Origin: Thereva unica
Taxonomy: Eukaryota > Arthropoda > Insecta > Diptera > Therevidae
Length of the DNA: 64,000 nucleotides
Reading direction: 5' to 3'
NCBI GenBank assembly: GCA_949987705.1
Contig: OX465281.1
Span: 99,790,326-99,854,325 of the forward strand
The position numbers and the translations under genes are program-made. The notes under the pieces were generated by a model. It did not search any database. It had not been told where the DNA came from and was given only the letters and a program-made list of their open reading frames with translations. Numbering within the stretch: position 1 is the stretch's first letter; each line of letters opens with the position of its first letter. Below, one piece after another: positions 1-10,489 of the stretch.

Positions 1-1355
1 ACTTTGACCTTCGCCCATCGTTCTCCGGTCGTCGCCTGAGCCGCGTCAAACCCTGAAAAGAAACGATCCCCCCTCAACCATTCCACAAACAAAAAATCTA
101 ACGCATGGACATTCTATTATTTATAAACATTTAATTGTCCCAAACAAACAATACAATGAACAATCATCAACCATAACATTTATTATTTATCCTTGTCAGC
201 TATGAATTTAACCGATCAAACTCAACTAAATTAAGGTTTCATTATTACAGGTACCTATGTATGAAGCTCAAGATAAAAAAAGGAAAACGCGCAGTACTGG
301 CCAATACTCCTCGTCTTGTACAAATGTTATTTCATTCAACAGAAACTCTTAGGGGAAGAACAAATTTATTTCCCGTTCGCAACAAGGAACAACATGTTTC
401 CAACAAGGAACACAATAAATGCTCAAACAATTATAATTACGATTTACGTTAGTATTATTTACCTTTAAAATTATTATTAGTAATGAATCAAATAATGTAA
501 TATAAATGTTAATATTCGAATATTAAAAGTATGTAATAAAATTACTACCACCAAAATTAAAACGACTACACAATAAACAATGTACCATAGTTAAAACATA
601 ACAACTCTGGAGTCCCACATCTGACGTCCCTCACTGAAGATTGCACCGCCAGGTATTTTTATTGCGCTGAATAGCCTTTCAATCTTGTCCAATCAATAGC
701 GACTAACCACAACACAAGTTAAACAATTTTCTGTTTAAATAAAACCAGTCACTTAGAGTCCATAGCTATGAACTGTCAATTTAATAATTTGGTACTTCGT
801 TCTAGTTATGAAGCTCAAAATTGTTTCTGGGGGTTGTTCAGCAGGCCAAACCACCAATTTACTACTAACTTTCTAATCTTGTTTTCCCAATATTAGGGTG
901 ATTTACAAAATCTCAAATTTAAATCACAATGCACAAATACCTTAATCTCTCTTCTCTTCTTGAGTGCGCCAATATAATTACCAATATTAATTACCAATAT
1001 CGACCTTCCTACAGGAACTTTCATCCGTGTGCCAATACAAGTATGTTACGTTGTGGATTCACCAGCCAACTTCCATTCCAGGGCCTCACCTATTACGCTC
1101 CCATCAGGTAGGTTGCCAAATTGTCTTCAAATGGGACTAATTAGCGATGAAGTTCGTTGCTTATTAGTTGAGGAAATATTCATATCTCATGGACACCAAT
1201 CGATTCTTTTTTCTCTGCTCCCTTCTCCCAGCAAAATCAACGTATTTTCACTAATCACGAATTATCGTCGCGATGGTTTATATTTAACATAAAGGGATGA
1301 TATTTATCTTTATCATACTACCACGAATTTGCACTTTATTCGGTATAGTTTATCC
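1..1355 (+). repeat. Inverted-arm module, variant B (unit 1 left arm, truncated)
   Basis: Left part of unit 1, cut by the window edge on the outer side and truncated on the inner side, where it joins an inverted variant A arm at 1355/1356. It is nearly identical to 3414-4765 and to the reverse complement of 13440-15000. '+' means outer end to inner end, left to right. Short ORFs inside change frame between copies through small indels, so I do not treat them as genes. An exon-like block (acceptor CTACAG near 1014, donor CAG|GTAGGT near 1106) is present, as in all B arms. Confidence 0.85.
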
Positions 1356-3159
1356 GGGAAAAAACGAAATTGAGGAAACCTGTGCTTTGTGAGAAGTTTT
1401 TTTGAATTTATTGAGAAGTTGCGTGGGAAATATACAATTTATCTTCTGTTGATCCAACTATAAACGTTGGTCTATTGCGGATCGGTTTTGGAGAGGTGGC
1501 CCTGAGACGAAAGGCTGCTGTTGAATCCACACCGGAAAATCTGTATGCTGACACATGGATAAAAGTTCCAGTACCTGTAGGGAGTTGCAGTTTTAGAAAA
1601 TTGGCCACATTATATTTGAGAATTCTGGGGAATTGAGCGTAGAAGATATGGAAAACTGTGTTCAAGATAATTCATCATCCCAACTAGCATAATTGAGAAG
1701 TGTGTGCAGATGTTGGATAAACTTCATTAGAATTTTTGTTTTTGCTTGTGTACTTCATCTTCAGGCGAATTTTGGTGTCAAGACAAAGGCATATCGGTCC
1801 AAATAAGTGAAAACCCTAAGGTGTTCGTTGTGAGGTAATTGCCTTTAAAGTTTCTGTGTATAATCTTAGGCAGCTGGAATACATCAGTGTATGGGTTTTC
1901 TGGATACACATGTAAGGCCTGTCTTGATCCTGGTTGTGCAGTAAACCTTGAACAAGAAATTAAAATTATTGGTGCTGTGCTGTAAGGGCGGTGATTGCTG
2001 GCGGAAGTCGCCTGAAATTGTTCAGGTTTGGAAGCAGAAATCAGTAGTTTTGTATTATAGTAGATATTAGATTAACTTATGACACTTCCAATTCACACGT
2101 TTTGATGATTTCACATATCCACTACATACATTAAAAGAGTCCTTTTAAGAAAATCTTCACCGGGTAACATGTTGAAAATATTTACGTATATAATTGAGTA
2201 TTGATTAGGTGATAATATCTTTCACCTTTAAAGTAATTGTTTCATATTTACGTTACCGTAGACAGAAATAAATAAATGATATCATTAAATAGAAACGCAC
2301 AAAAGAAGACAACTAATTTAAGTAATCTTGCTTAAATTTTGGTGAAGATACAATAATTTTACTTGCATGTAAACATACCAGTAATCATTTTATTATTGTT
2401 TTTTTGCATTACTTTCTATGCGTTTGGTGATTCTGTTGTTTGTACTCGTACATTGGTTTTTAAAATGTTTATATATTGACTATTGTAATATTGATGTAAA
2501 AAAACGAGGCGTCATGGTACCAGGGCGACGCGTTTAATGGTTGCATGTTTTTTTTTTTTTTTGATTTTTATCTGGACATTGAAAGTATTGTATAGATTTC
2601 CTTTTCTCTTCAGTACCTTGCATGTGGTATAGGTCCTAATCAACGTACATATGTTTTTTATAAATATTTGTTTTTTTTAAATAATTTTGTGTGTGTACGA
2701 GTATCGTTAAATATCAAATAAAACGTGTATGATTATAATGTTAATGGCCATGGTTTAAATTTTTTGCTGGAATGGTTGGGTCGTAGTTCATTTCCTTTTC
2801 AGGGTTCGTAAGTAGTGCCTTTCCTTGCCAGCTGGTGGTTATTCATACTATGAGCTGGCAAGGGACCGAACTACAGTGACGCGGCTCAGGCGATGCCTGG
2901 AGGATGATGGAGGTGGAATTCAAAATTGCACAGGCACAGGTAAGTGGTGAACCAACCGCGGTAAGCCCCGGCCACACACCCCACGACCCCTCCGGCGAGC
3001 TAGATAACTCCGTGTGGCCGGCGTAGGAGTTCCGGATTTTCGTTGTATTTCTTATGTATGGTGTTGGCTCCTTGGCCATTCTCTTCAGGGCTTATGGCTC
3101 AGGGGTGACACCTCGCATAAGTGGCGCCCAATAAATGGTCGCGCCATTATGCTATTACA
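1356..3159 (-). repeat. Inverted-arm module, variant A (unit 1 right arm)
   Basis: Reverse-oriented arm matching the reverse complement of 5290-6750 and of 20700-22460. Its inner end is truncated; the outer end reaches ...GCTATTACA at 3159. On the plus strand it carries a putative exon 2803-2939 (acceptor TTTTCAG, donor CACAG|GTAAGT) and a 149-nt intron ending CTCTTCAG at 3088. AATAAA lies near the outer end. Variant A differs from B by a longer exon with a perfect 11-bp hairpin (2823-2833 with 2853-2863) and by a different 1.3-kb middle. Confidence 0.85.
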
Positions 3160-3246
3160 TAAATGGCGCCCATTTATGTAATAGCATAATGGCGCGACCA
3201 TTTATTGGGCGCCACTTATGCGAGGTGTCACCCCTGAGCCATAAGC
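3090..3246. repeat. Palindromic outer-end junction, units 1 and 2
   Basis: The outer ends of two oppositely oriented arms meet here. Between ...CTATTACA (3159) and TGTAATAG... (3177) lies the 17-bp spacer TAAATGGCGCCCATTTA, itself a palindrome, so the whole junction is a near-perfect inverted repeat. Confidence 0.9.
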
Positions 3247-5063
3247 CCTGAAGAGAATGGCCAAGGAGCCAACACCATACATAAGAAATACAACGAAAAT
3301 CCGGAACTCCTACGCCGGCCACACGGAGTTATCTAGCTCGCCGGAGGGGTCGTGGGGTGTGTGGCCGGGGCTTACCGAGGCTGGTTCACCACTTACCTGT
3401 ACTGGGGCAACTTTGACCTTCGCCCATCGTTCTCCGGTCGTCGCCTGAGCCGCGTCAAACCCTGAAAAGAAATGATCCCCCCTCAACCATTCCACAAACA
3501 AAAAATCTAACGCCTGGACATTCTATTATTTATAAACATTTAATTGTCCCAAACAAACAATACAATGAACAATCATCAACCATAACATTTATTATTTATC
3601 CTTGTCAGCTATGAATTTAACCGATCAAACTCGACTAAATTAAGGTTTCATTATTACAGGTACCTATGTATGAAGCTCAAGATAAAAAAAGGAAAACGCG
3701 CAGTACTGGCCAATACTCCTCGTCTTGTACAAATGTTATTTCATTCAACAGAAACTCTTAGGGGAAGAACAAATTTATTTCCCGTTCGCAACAAGGAACA
3801 ACATGTTTCCAACAAGGAACACAATAAATGCTCAAACAATTATAATTACGATTTACGTTAGTATTATTTACCTTTAAAATTATTATTAGTAATGAATCAA
3901 ATAATGTACTATAAATGTTAATATTCGGATATTAAAAGTATGTAATAAAATTACTACCACCAAAATTAAAACGACTACACAATAAACAATGTACCATAGT
4001 TAAAACATAACACATCTGGAGTCCCACATCTGACGTCCCTCACTGAAGATTGCACCGCCAGGTATTTTTATTGCGCTGAATAGCCTTTCAATCTTGTCCA
4101 ATCAATAGCGACTAACCACAACACAATTTAAACAATTTTCTGTTTAAATAAAACCAGTCACTTAGAGTCCATAGCTATGAACTGTCAATTTAATAATTTG
4201 GTACTTCGTTCTAGTTATGAAGCTCAAAATTGTTTCTGGGGGTTGTTCAGCAGGCCAAAACCCCAATTTACTACTAACTTTCTAATCTTGTTTTCCCAAT
4301 ATTAGGGTGATTTACAAAATCTCAAATTTAAATCACAATGCACAAATACCTTAATCTCTCTTCTCTTCTTGAGTGCGCCAATATAATTACCAATATTAAT
4401 TACCAATATCGACCTTCCTACAGGAACTTTCATCCGTGTGCCAATACAAGTATGTTACGTTGTGGATTCACCAGCCAACTTCCATTCCAGGGCCTCACCT
4501 ATTACGCTCCCATCAGGTAGGTTGCCAAATTGTCTTCAAATGGGACTAATTAGCGATGAAGTTCGTTGCTTATTAGTTGAGGAAATATTCATATCACATG
4601 AACACCAATCGATTCTTTTTTTCTCTGCTCCCTTCTACCAGCAAAATCAACGTATTTTCACTAATCACGAATTATCGTCGCGATGGTTTATATTTAACAT
4701 AAAGGGATGATATTTATCTTTATCATACTACCACGAATTTGCACTTTATTCGGTATAGTTTATCCAAAATAGTTTTAGCAATACAGCACCAAAGATTACA
4801 GGAAAAACAAGTCTTATATTTTCGCCACCAATTATCTACACAGACCTCCTATTTACTTCACTATCTTTTCGGAACCCCATCTTCCTTCCCAAAAAAAACT
4901 CATTCCCGTTCAATTATTTTTTTCTCCCTCGCCTACTCTTTGTTTTCTTTTTTTCAAATTTCCTTTTCCTCCAAAGTAATTCACAGTAAATTTCCCCTTG
5001 CCTACAGGGTGATTCCCAAGCTAAATTCCCCAATTAAAATAAATTTCCCAACCGACCGTTACA
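3177..5063 (+). repeat. Inverted-arm module, variant B, full length (1887 bp)
   Basis: Complete arm: outer end TGTAATAGCATAATGGCGCG, inner end GACCGTTACA. Terminal TGTAA...TTACA is an inverted repeat with TG...CA borders, as in LTRs. It has the same length (1887 bp) as the arm at 6800-8686. The minus strand holds the acceptor-exon-donor cassette and a CCGGCCACAC/GTGTGGCCGG hairpin (3315-3324 with 3359-3368). If it is an LTR it is large, and its partners lie inverted rather than direct. Confidence 0.88.
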
Positions 5064-5280
5064 TACCCTCGGGTCCACAAGGCCGACTCGCGAGGCAGTG
5101 AGGAGCCGAAAAAAACGGACGGTTTTTAGGCCATAGGTCTAATATCTTTGGCGCCAATGTGGGTCTCGACTCACGACCTGAGAATAAGAGTCTCATGTTC
5201 TAGAGAGCTAGCCGGGCATCCGTGAACTAGTTGATAATATCCGAACTGAGTGAAAAGCTAACTATAATTTAGGTTCATGC
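5064..5280 (+). other. Inner 'tail' segment following a full arm (copy 1, truncated)
   Basis: Sequence directly inside the arm's inner end, starting TACCCTCGGGTCC. It contains a CCGAAAAAAACGG stretch and then an antisense tRNA-Lys-like sequence (5149-5217). It matches 8687-8904 closely and is cut at GGTTCATGC, where a partial variant A arm begins. In a retroelement this would be the leader after the LTR. Confidence 0.75.
5149..5217 (-). other. tRNA-Lys(CTT)-like sequence, copy 1 (antisense on +)
   Basis: The plus strand begins TGGCGCCAATGTGGGTC and continues through the complement of T arm, anticodon arm (loop reads CTCTTAT on the minus strand, anticodon CTT), D arm and 5' acceptor half (GCCCGGC). 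The 3' CCA is encoded. Eukaryotic nuclear tRNA genes lack CCA, so a reverse-transcribed tRNA is the likely source, for example an LTR element primer site extended over the whole tRNA. B-box and acceptor pairing are degraded, so a working tRNA gene is unlikely. Confidence 0.7.
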
Positions 5281-6764
5281 ATCGTCTGCGACGCGTCAAA
5301 CCCTGAAAAGGAAGACATCCGTCCCAACCATTCCAGCAAAAAATTTTAAACCATGGCCATTAACATTATAATCATACACGTTTTATTTGATATTTAAAGA
5401 TACTCGTACACACACAAAATTATTTAAAAAAAACAAATATTTATAAAAAACATATGTACGTTGATTAGGACCTATACCACATGCAAGGTACTGAAGAGAA
5501 AAGGAAATCTATACAATACTTTCAATGTCCAGATAAAAATCAAAAAAAAAAAAAAACATGCAACCATTAAACGCGTCGCCCTGGTACCATGACGCCTCGT
5601 TTTTTTACATCAATATTACAATAGTCAATATATAAACATATTAAAAACCAATGTACGAGTACAAACAACAGAATCACCAAACGCATAGAAAGTAATGCAA
5701 AAAAAACAATAATAAAATGATTACTGGTATGTTTACATGCAAGTAAAATTATTGTATCTTCACCAAAATTTAAGCAAGATTACTTAAATTAGTTGTCTTC
5801 TTTTGTGCGTTTCTATTTAATGATATCATTTATTTATTTCTGTCTACGGTAACGTAAATATGAAACAATTACTTTAAAGGTGAAAGATATTATCACCTAA
5901 TCAATACTCAATTATATACGTAAATATTTTCAACATGTTACCCGGTGAAGATTTTCTTAAAAGGACTCTTTTAATGTATGTAGTGGATATGTGAAATCAT
6001 CAAAACGTGTGAATTGGAAGTGTCATAAGTTAATCTAATATCTACTATAATACAAAACTACTGATTTCTGCTTCCAAACCTGAACAATTTCAGGCGACTT
6101 CCGCCAGCAATCACCGCCCTTACAGCACAGCACCAATAATTTTAATTTCTTGTTCAAGGTTTACTGCACAACCAGGATCAAGACAGGCCTTACATGTGTA
6201 TCCAGAAAACCCATACACTGATGTATTCCAGCTGCCTAAGATTATACACAGAAACTTTAAAGGCAATTACCTCACAACGAACACCTTAGGGTTTTCACTT
6301 ATTTGGACCGATATGCCTTTGTCTTGACACCAAAATTCGCCTGAAGATGAAGTACACAAGCAAAAACAAAAATTCTAATGAAGTTTATCCCACATCTGCA
6401 CACACTTCTCAATTATGCTAGTTGGGATGATGAATTATCTTGAACACAGTTTTCCATATCTTCTACGCTCAATTCCCCAGAATTCTCAAATATAATGTGG
6501 CCAATTTTCTAAAACTGCAACTCCCTACAGGTACTGGAACTTTTATCCATGTGTCAGCATACAGATTTTCCGGTGTGGATTCAACAGCAGCCTTTCGTCT
6601 CAGGGCCACCTCTCCAAAACCGATCCGCAATAGACCAACGTTTATAGTTGGATCAACAGAAGATAAATTGTATATTTCCCACGCAACTTCTCAATAAATT
6701 CAAAAAAAACTTCTCACAAAGCACAGGTTTCCTCAATTTCCTTTTTTCCCAGACTGACTTTTCA
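5281..6764 (+). repeat. Inverted-arm module, variant A, outer end missing
   Basis: Starts inside the exon cassette (ATCGTCTGCGACGCG, a variant D-like exon sequence) and continues as variant A to ...CAGACTGACTTTTCA. It matches the reverse complement of 1356-2800 and 21000-22470. A 21-bp scrap of variant B (6765-6785) separates it from the next arm. It is a nested or recombined piece in the same orientation as its neighbours. Confidence 0.8.
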
Positions 6765-6799
6765 TGTCAGCTATGAATTTAACCGTTGGGCGCCATTTA

Positions 6800-8686
6800 T
6801 GTAGCAGCATAATGGCGCGACCATTTATTGGGCGCCACTTATGCGAGGTGTCACCCCTGAGCCATAAGCCCTGAAGAGAATGGCCAAGGAGCCAACACCA
6901 TACATAAGAAATACAACGAAAATCCGGAACTCCTACGCCGGCCACACGGAGTTATCTAGCTCGCCGGAGGGGTCGTGGGGTGTGTGGCCGGGGCTTACCG
7001 AGGCTGGTTCACCACTTACCTGTGACTATGTAACTTGAATTCCGCCATCATCCTTTCCCGATCATCGTCTGCGACGCGTCAAACCCTGAAAAGGAATAAT
7101 CTCTCCCTCAACCATTCCACAAAAAAAAAATCTAACGCATGGACATTCTATTATTTATAAACATTTAATTGTCCCAAACAAACAATACAATGAACAATCA
7201 TCAACCATAACATTTATTATTTATCCTTGTCAGCTATGAATTTAACCGATCAAACTCAACTAAATTAAGGTTTCATTATTACAGGTACCTATGTATGAAG
7301 CTCAAGATCAAAAAAAAGAAAACGCGCAGTACTGGCCAATACTCCTCGTCTTGTACAAATGTTATTTCATTCAACAGAAACTCTTAGGGGAAGAACAAAT
7401 TTATTTCCCGGTAGCAACAAGGAACAACATGTTTCCAACAAGGAACACAATAAATGCTCAAACAATTATAATTACGATTAACGTTAGTATTATTTACCTT
7501 TAAAATTATTATTAGTAATGAATCAAATAATGTACTATAAATGTTAATATGCGGATATCAAAAGTATGTAATAAAATTACTACCACCAAAATTAAAACGA
7601 CTACACAATAAACAATGTACCATAGTTAAAACATAACACATCTGGAGTCCCACATCTGACGTCCCTCACTGAAGATTGCACCGCCAGGTATTTTTCTTGC
7701 GCTGAATAGCCTTTCAATCTTGTCCAATCAATAGCGACTAACCACAACACAATTTAAACAATTTTCTGTTTAAATAAAACCAGTCACTTAGAGTCCATAG
7801 CTATGAACTGTCAATTTAATAATTTGGTACTTCGTTCTAGTTATCAAGCTCAAAATTGTTTCTGGGGGTTGTTCAGCAGGCCAAAACACCAATTTACTAC
7901 TAACTTTCTAATCTTGTTTTCCCAATATTAGGGTGATTTACAAAATCTCAAATTTAAATCACAATGCACAAATACCTTAATCTCTCTTCTCTTCTTGAGT
8001 GCGCCAATATAATTACCAATATTAATTACCAATATCGACCTTCCTACAGGAACTTTCATCCGTGTGCCAATACAAGTATGTTACGTTGTGGATTCACCAG
8101 CCAACTTCCATTCCAGGGCCTCACCTATTACGCTCCCATCAGGTAGGTTGCCAAATTGTCTTCCAATGGGACTAATTAGCGATGACGTTCGTTGCTTATT
8201 AGTTGAGGAAATATTCATATCTCATGGACACCAATCGATTCTTTTTCCTCTGCTCCCTTCTCCCAGCAAAATCAACGTATTTTCACTAATCACGAATTAT
8301 CGTCGCGATGGTTTATATTTAACATAAAGGGATGATATTTATCTTTATCATACTACCACGAATTTGCACTTTATTCAGTATAGTTTATCCAAAATAGTTT
8401 TAGCAATACAGCACCAAAGATTACAGGAAAAACAAGTCTTATATTTTCGCCACCAATTATCTACACAGACCTCCTATTTACTTCACTATCTTTTCGGAAC
8501 TCCATCTTCCTTCCCAAAAAACTCATTCCCGTTCAATTATTTTTTTCTCCCTCGCCTACTCTTTGTTTTCTTTTTTTCAAATTTCCTTTTCCTCCAAAGT
8601 AATTCACAGTAAATTTCCCCTTGCCTACAGGGTGATTCCCAAACTAAATTCCCCAATTAAAATAAATTTCCCAACCGACCGTTACA
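6800..8686 (+). repeat. Inverted-arm module, variant B with divergent exon (unit 2 left arm)
   Basis: Full arm of 1887 bp from TGTAGCAGCATAATGGCGCG to GACCGTTACA. Around 7021-7095 the exon cassette differs (TGACTATGTAACTTGAATTC..., called variant D), while flanks match other B arms, which suggests mosaic exchange between modules. It forms an inverted pair with 11194-12917 and encloses the MIF4G-like ORF. Confidence 0.86.
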
Positions 8687-8771
8687 TACCCTCGGGTCCA
8701 CAAGGCCGACTCGCGAGGCAGTGAGGAGCCGAAAAAAACGGACGGTTTTTAGGCCATAGGTCTAATATCTT

Positions 8772-8840
8772 TGGCGCCAATGTGGGTCTCGACTCACGAC
8801 CGGAGAATAAGAGTCTCATGTTCTAGCGAGCTAGCCGGGC
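8772..8840 (-). other. tRNA-Lys(CTT)-like sequence, copy 2 (antisense on +)
   Basis: Near-identical to the copy at 5149-5217: starts TGGCGCCAATG and ends at GCCGGGC, covering a whole tRNA. On the minus strand it is followed, past ~30 nt, by a run of seven T, a possible Pol III stop if transcribed. Confidence 0.7.
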
Positions 8841-8979
8841 ATCCGTGAACTAGTTGATAATATCCGAACTGAGTGAAAAGCTAACTATAATTTAGGTTCA
8901 TGCTTACAACCGTAAGTTGCGATGGCCAGTCTGAAAAATCTCCCGGAGAAATATTTGGAGTTGCGAATACCAGGCGGAA

Positions 8980-9361
8980 GACAATACCACATTGTCCCCC
9001 GACGGATATCAACAAGTCTCCAAACATTTCGTACAAACCCGGGTTGTTATCGCTCCACCGGGCCAGGCTCCAGCAATACCACATTGCCTTTGACTCCCCC
9101 CGGTGAAACGATAGTCAAACTGTCTGCTGAGAGATATTCTCCAGACTGACCGAAGAGGAAGGACAGTGTGAGGAGTGTATACAAACCTGTTGACCGTTGG
9201 ACAGTCTGCAGGTTCTCTCGGAAGAATATCTGGAAGGACAAGGATCCGGCTGAAGGCAATTCCATATTGTCCCCTTCCGGCTCCTCTAATCTTTCAGAAA
9301 TTCTCGCCCGAACCAGTTTCCCCTCGCACCCTGGAGTCCAACTCACGCAATCCCACATTGC
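8980..9361. other. Cluster of four small covarying hairpins
   Basis: Hairpins at 8980-8996 (GACAAT-ACCAC-ATTGTC), 9073-9087 (GCAAT-ACCAC-ATTGC), 9256-9270 (GCAAT-TCCAT-ATTGT) and 9347-9361 (GCAAT-CCCAC-ATTGC). The stem base pairs change together and the loop keeps the pattern NCCAY. A packaging or dimerisation signal in a retroelement leader is one option; the role is unknown. Confidence 0.6.
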
Positions 9362-9465
9362 ATGGAGTTCCCCAGTAGGACGACAGGCAACCAGCTCGCC
9401 GAGGTACACCCACAGCCTGACCAAAAACAAATACTTGAAAAGGAAACCTTGAGGAAAATCAACGA

Positions 9466-9649
9466 CGTAGGTCCTTGGCGTGCTCGCCTTCGCTGCATTT
9501 TAATTTATAAAATTATATTTCCTGATTAACTTTGACCAAATAACTGTCTTAAAACCACATACATGCATGGAACTGTTGTATTTAATCTGTCTCTAAAATA
9601 ACGTATTAAAAAAAAAGGTGACGCCAACAAAACGATAATGAGAAATGCC
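9466..9649. other. Non-coding stretch downstream of the MIF4G-like ORF
   Basis: AT-rich sequence between the tail and the ORF's stop codon. I see no clear polyadenylation signal on the minus strand and no repeat copy elsewhere in the window. Confidence 0.4.
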
Positions 9650-10201
9650 TTAGTTGACTTCTTCCCCGGGCGCCTTAACCGAACGTCGAAGGGCATGTGT
9701 ACTTATGGCCGTCAAGAACAACTCGACCCCTCGTAACCTACGACCATTCAGGCCGTCCTGCCTAATTAGCCTCTGCAGCTCGGCCAACAGTAATCTAACT
9801 AGAGCTCTAAAGGCACTACCCTTTTCGGGATTCATTGAATCCAGCAGCCCGTATAATTTGGCTCCCATAACGTACAACGCCGGTTCCGCCACGCAACGAT
9901 AAAAGATACCCTCTATTGCCTGACTTAACACCCATGGATTATTCTTAAAATCGACAAATATAGTTAGGATTCTCGACGCAATGGCATCGAACGATTCCGG
10001 AATCTCGCCTAACCTATTCATCACCTCGAATAGATAACTCAAGGCGGTGCCCTCGTCCAGTGAGTGTGACATGACAACCCGTTTAGAATTAGGAACGAAT
10101 TCCTTCGCAAACGGAGATAGAGTCGAAAATAAATGTGGCCTTCTTAGCACCTTATGCCGGATGGGCAGGCCATAAAAGGTGCGACGGCCCGAGTCGGCCA
10201 T
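9650..10201 (-). CDS. MIF4G-domain-like protein (PAIP1/eIF4G-related), cargo of an inverted-arm unit
   Basis: Intronless ORF of 183 codons with ATG in a good context (AACCATGG). Residues ~45-170 look like an alpha-helical MIF4G repeat: NRLGEIPESFDAIASRIL, then AIEGIFYRCVAEPALYVMGAKL, then a helix rich in Leu (FRALVRLLLAELQRL). The 'cluster of A, P and YMGAKL' pattern is typical of the MIF4G domain of PAIP1 and eIF4G relatives, which bind eIF4A or poly(A)-binding-protein complexes during translation. The usual PAM motifs and RNA-binding regions of PAIP1 are not visible, so it is a short single-domain form. It lies between two inverted arms, in the same place and strand as gypsy pol in unit 6. 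A captured retrocopy of a host gene is my inference. Family assignment is from memory of the fold pattern and needs a profile search. Confidence 0.55.
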   Translation of the reverse strand: MADSGRRTFYGLPIRHKVLRRPHLFSTLSPFAKEFVPNSKRVVMSHSLDEGTALSYLFEVMNRLGEIPESFDAIASRILTIFVDFKNNPWVLSQAIEGIFYRCVAEPALYVMGAKLYGLLDSMNPEKGSAFRALVRLLLAELQRLIRQDGLNGRRLRGVELFLTAISTHALRRSVKAPGEEVN

Positions 10202-10489
10202 GGTTATCTACTATAGTAGCAACACCCGCACAAAGAAAGTTCGAAGAAGGAAAAGGAAAACAAATTTGTGTGAAAATAAATTCAAATAGAACCGCCAATC
10301 AAATCAACAGCAATTCGTATAACAACAAGTGCCTACTAACAAATCAATTAAATATTGAGAGTATGTGAGTGTACCTCAAAGAAAACACAGCCCACGCTGA
10401 TTAGTGAATAGCGATAAAACAGCAAAAGTGTATTAGTACCTATATATGGTAGTGTAGGTGAGTTGATTATGTGCTTTAATTCAATATAA
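10202..10489. other. Non-coding, upstream of the MIF4G-like ORF
   Basis: AT-rich sequence. No gene or repeat recognised. For the minus-strand ORF it would be 5' leader. Confidence 0.4.

Larger units (their letters stand above)
8687..9465 (+). other. Inner tail / leader-like segment (copy 2, longest)
   Basis: It begins TACCCTCGGGTCC directly after the arm, then has the tRNA-Lys-like sequence, then two imperfect ~185-bp tandem repeats. Each repeat carries two short hairpins of the form NCAAT-NCCAY-ATTGN. The overlapping open frames are not consistent between copies. The related copy at 22608-23094 shares the order of parts but is diverged, which argues for constraint on RNA or DNA structure rather than protein. 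Confidence 0.7.

Noticed and set aside
261..452. A 63-codon frame repeated in nearly every B arm
   Set aside because: Copies shift frame through indels in the A-run (for example at 7310 and 26990) and have no consistent end; copying of DNA explains the repetition.
3257..3448. Frames on both strands over the outer arm region, repeated in all arms
   Set aside because: Both strands are open because of GC-rich composition; the conserved splice signals run through them, so they are better read as exon and intron parts.
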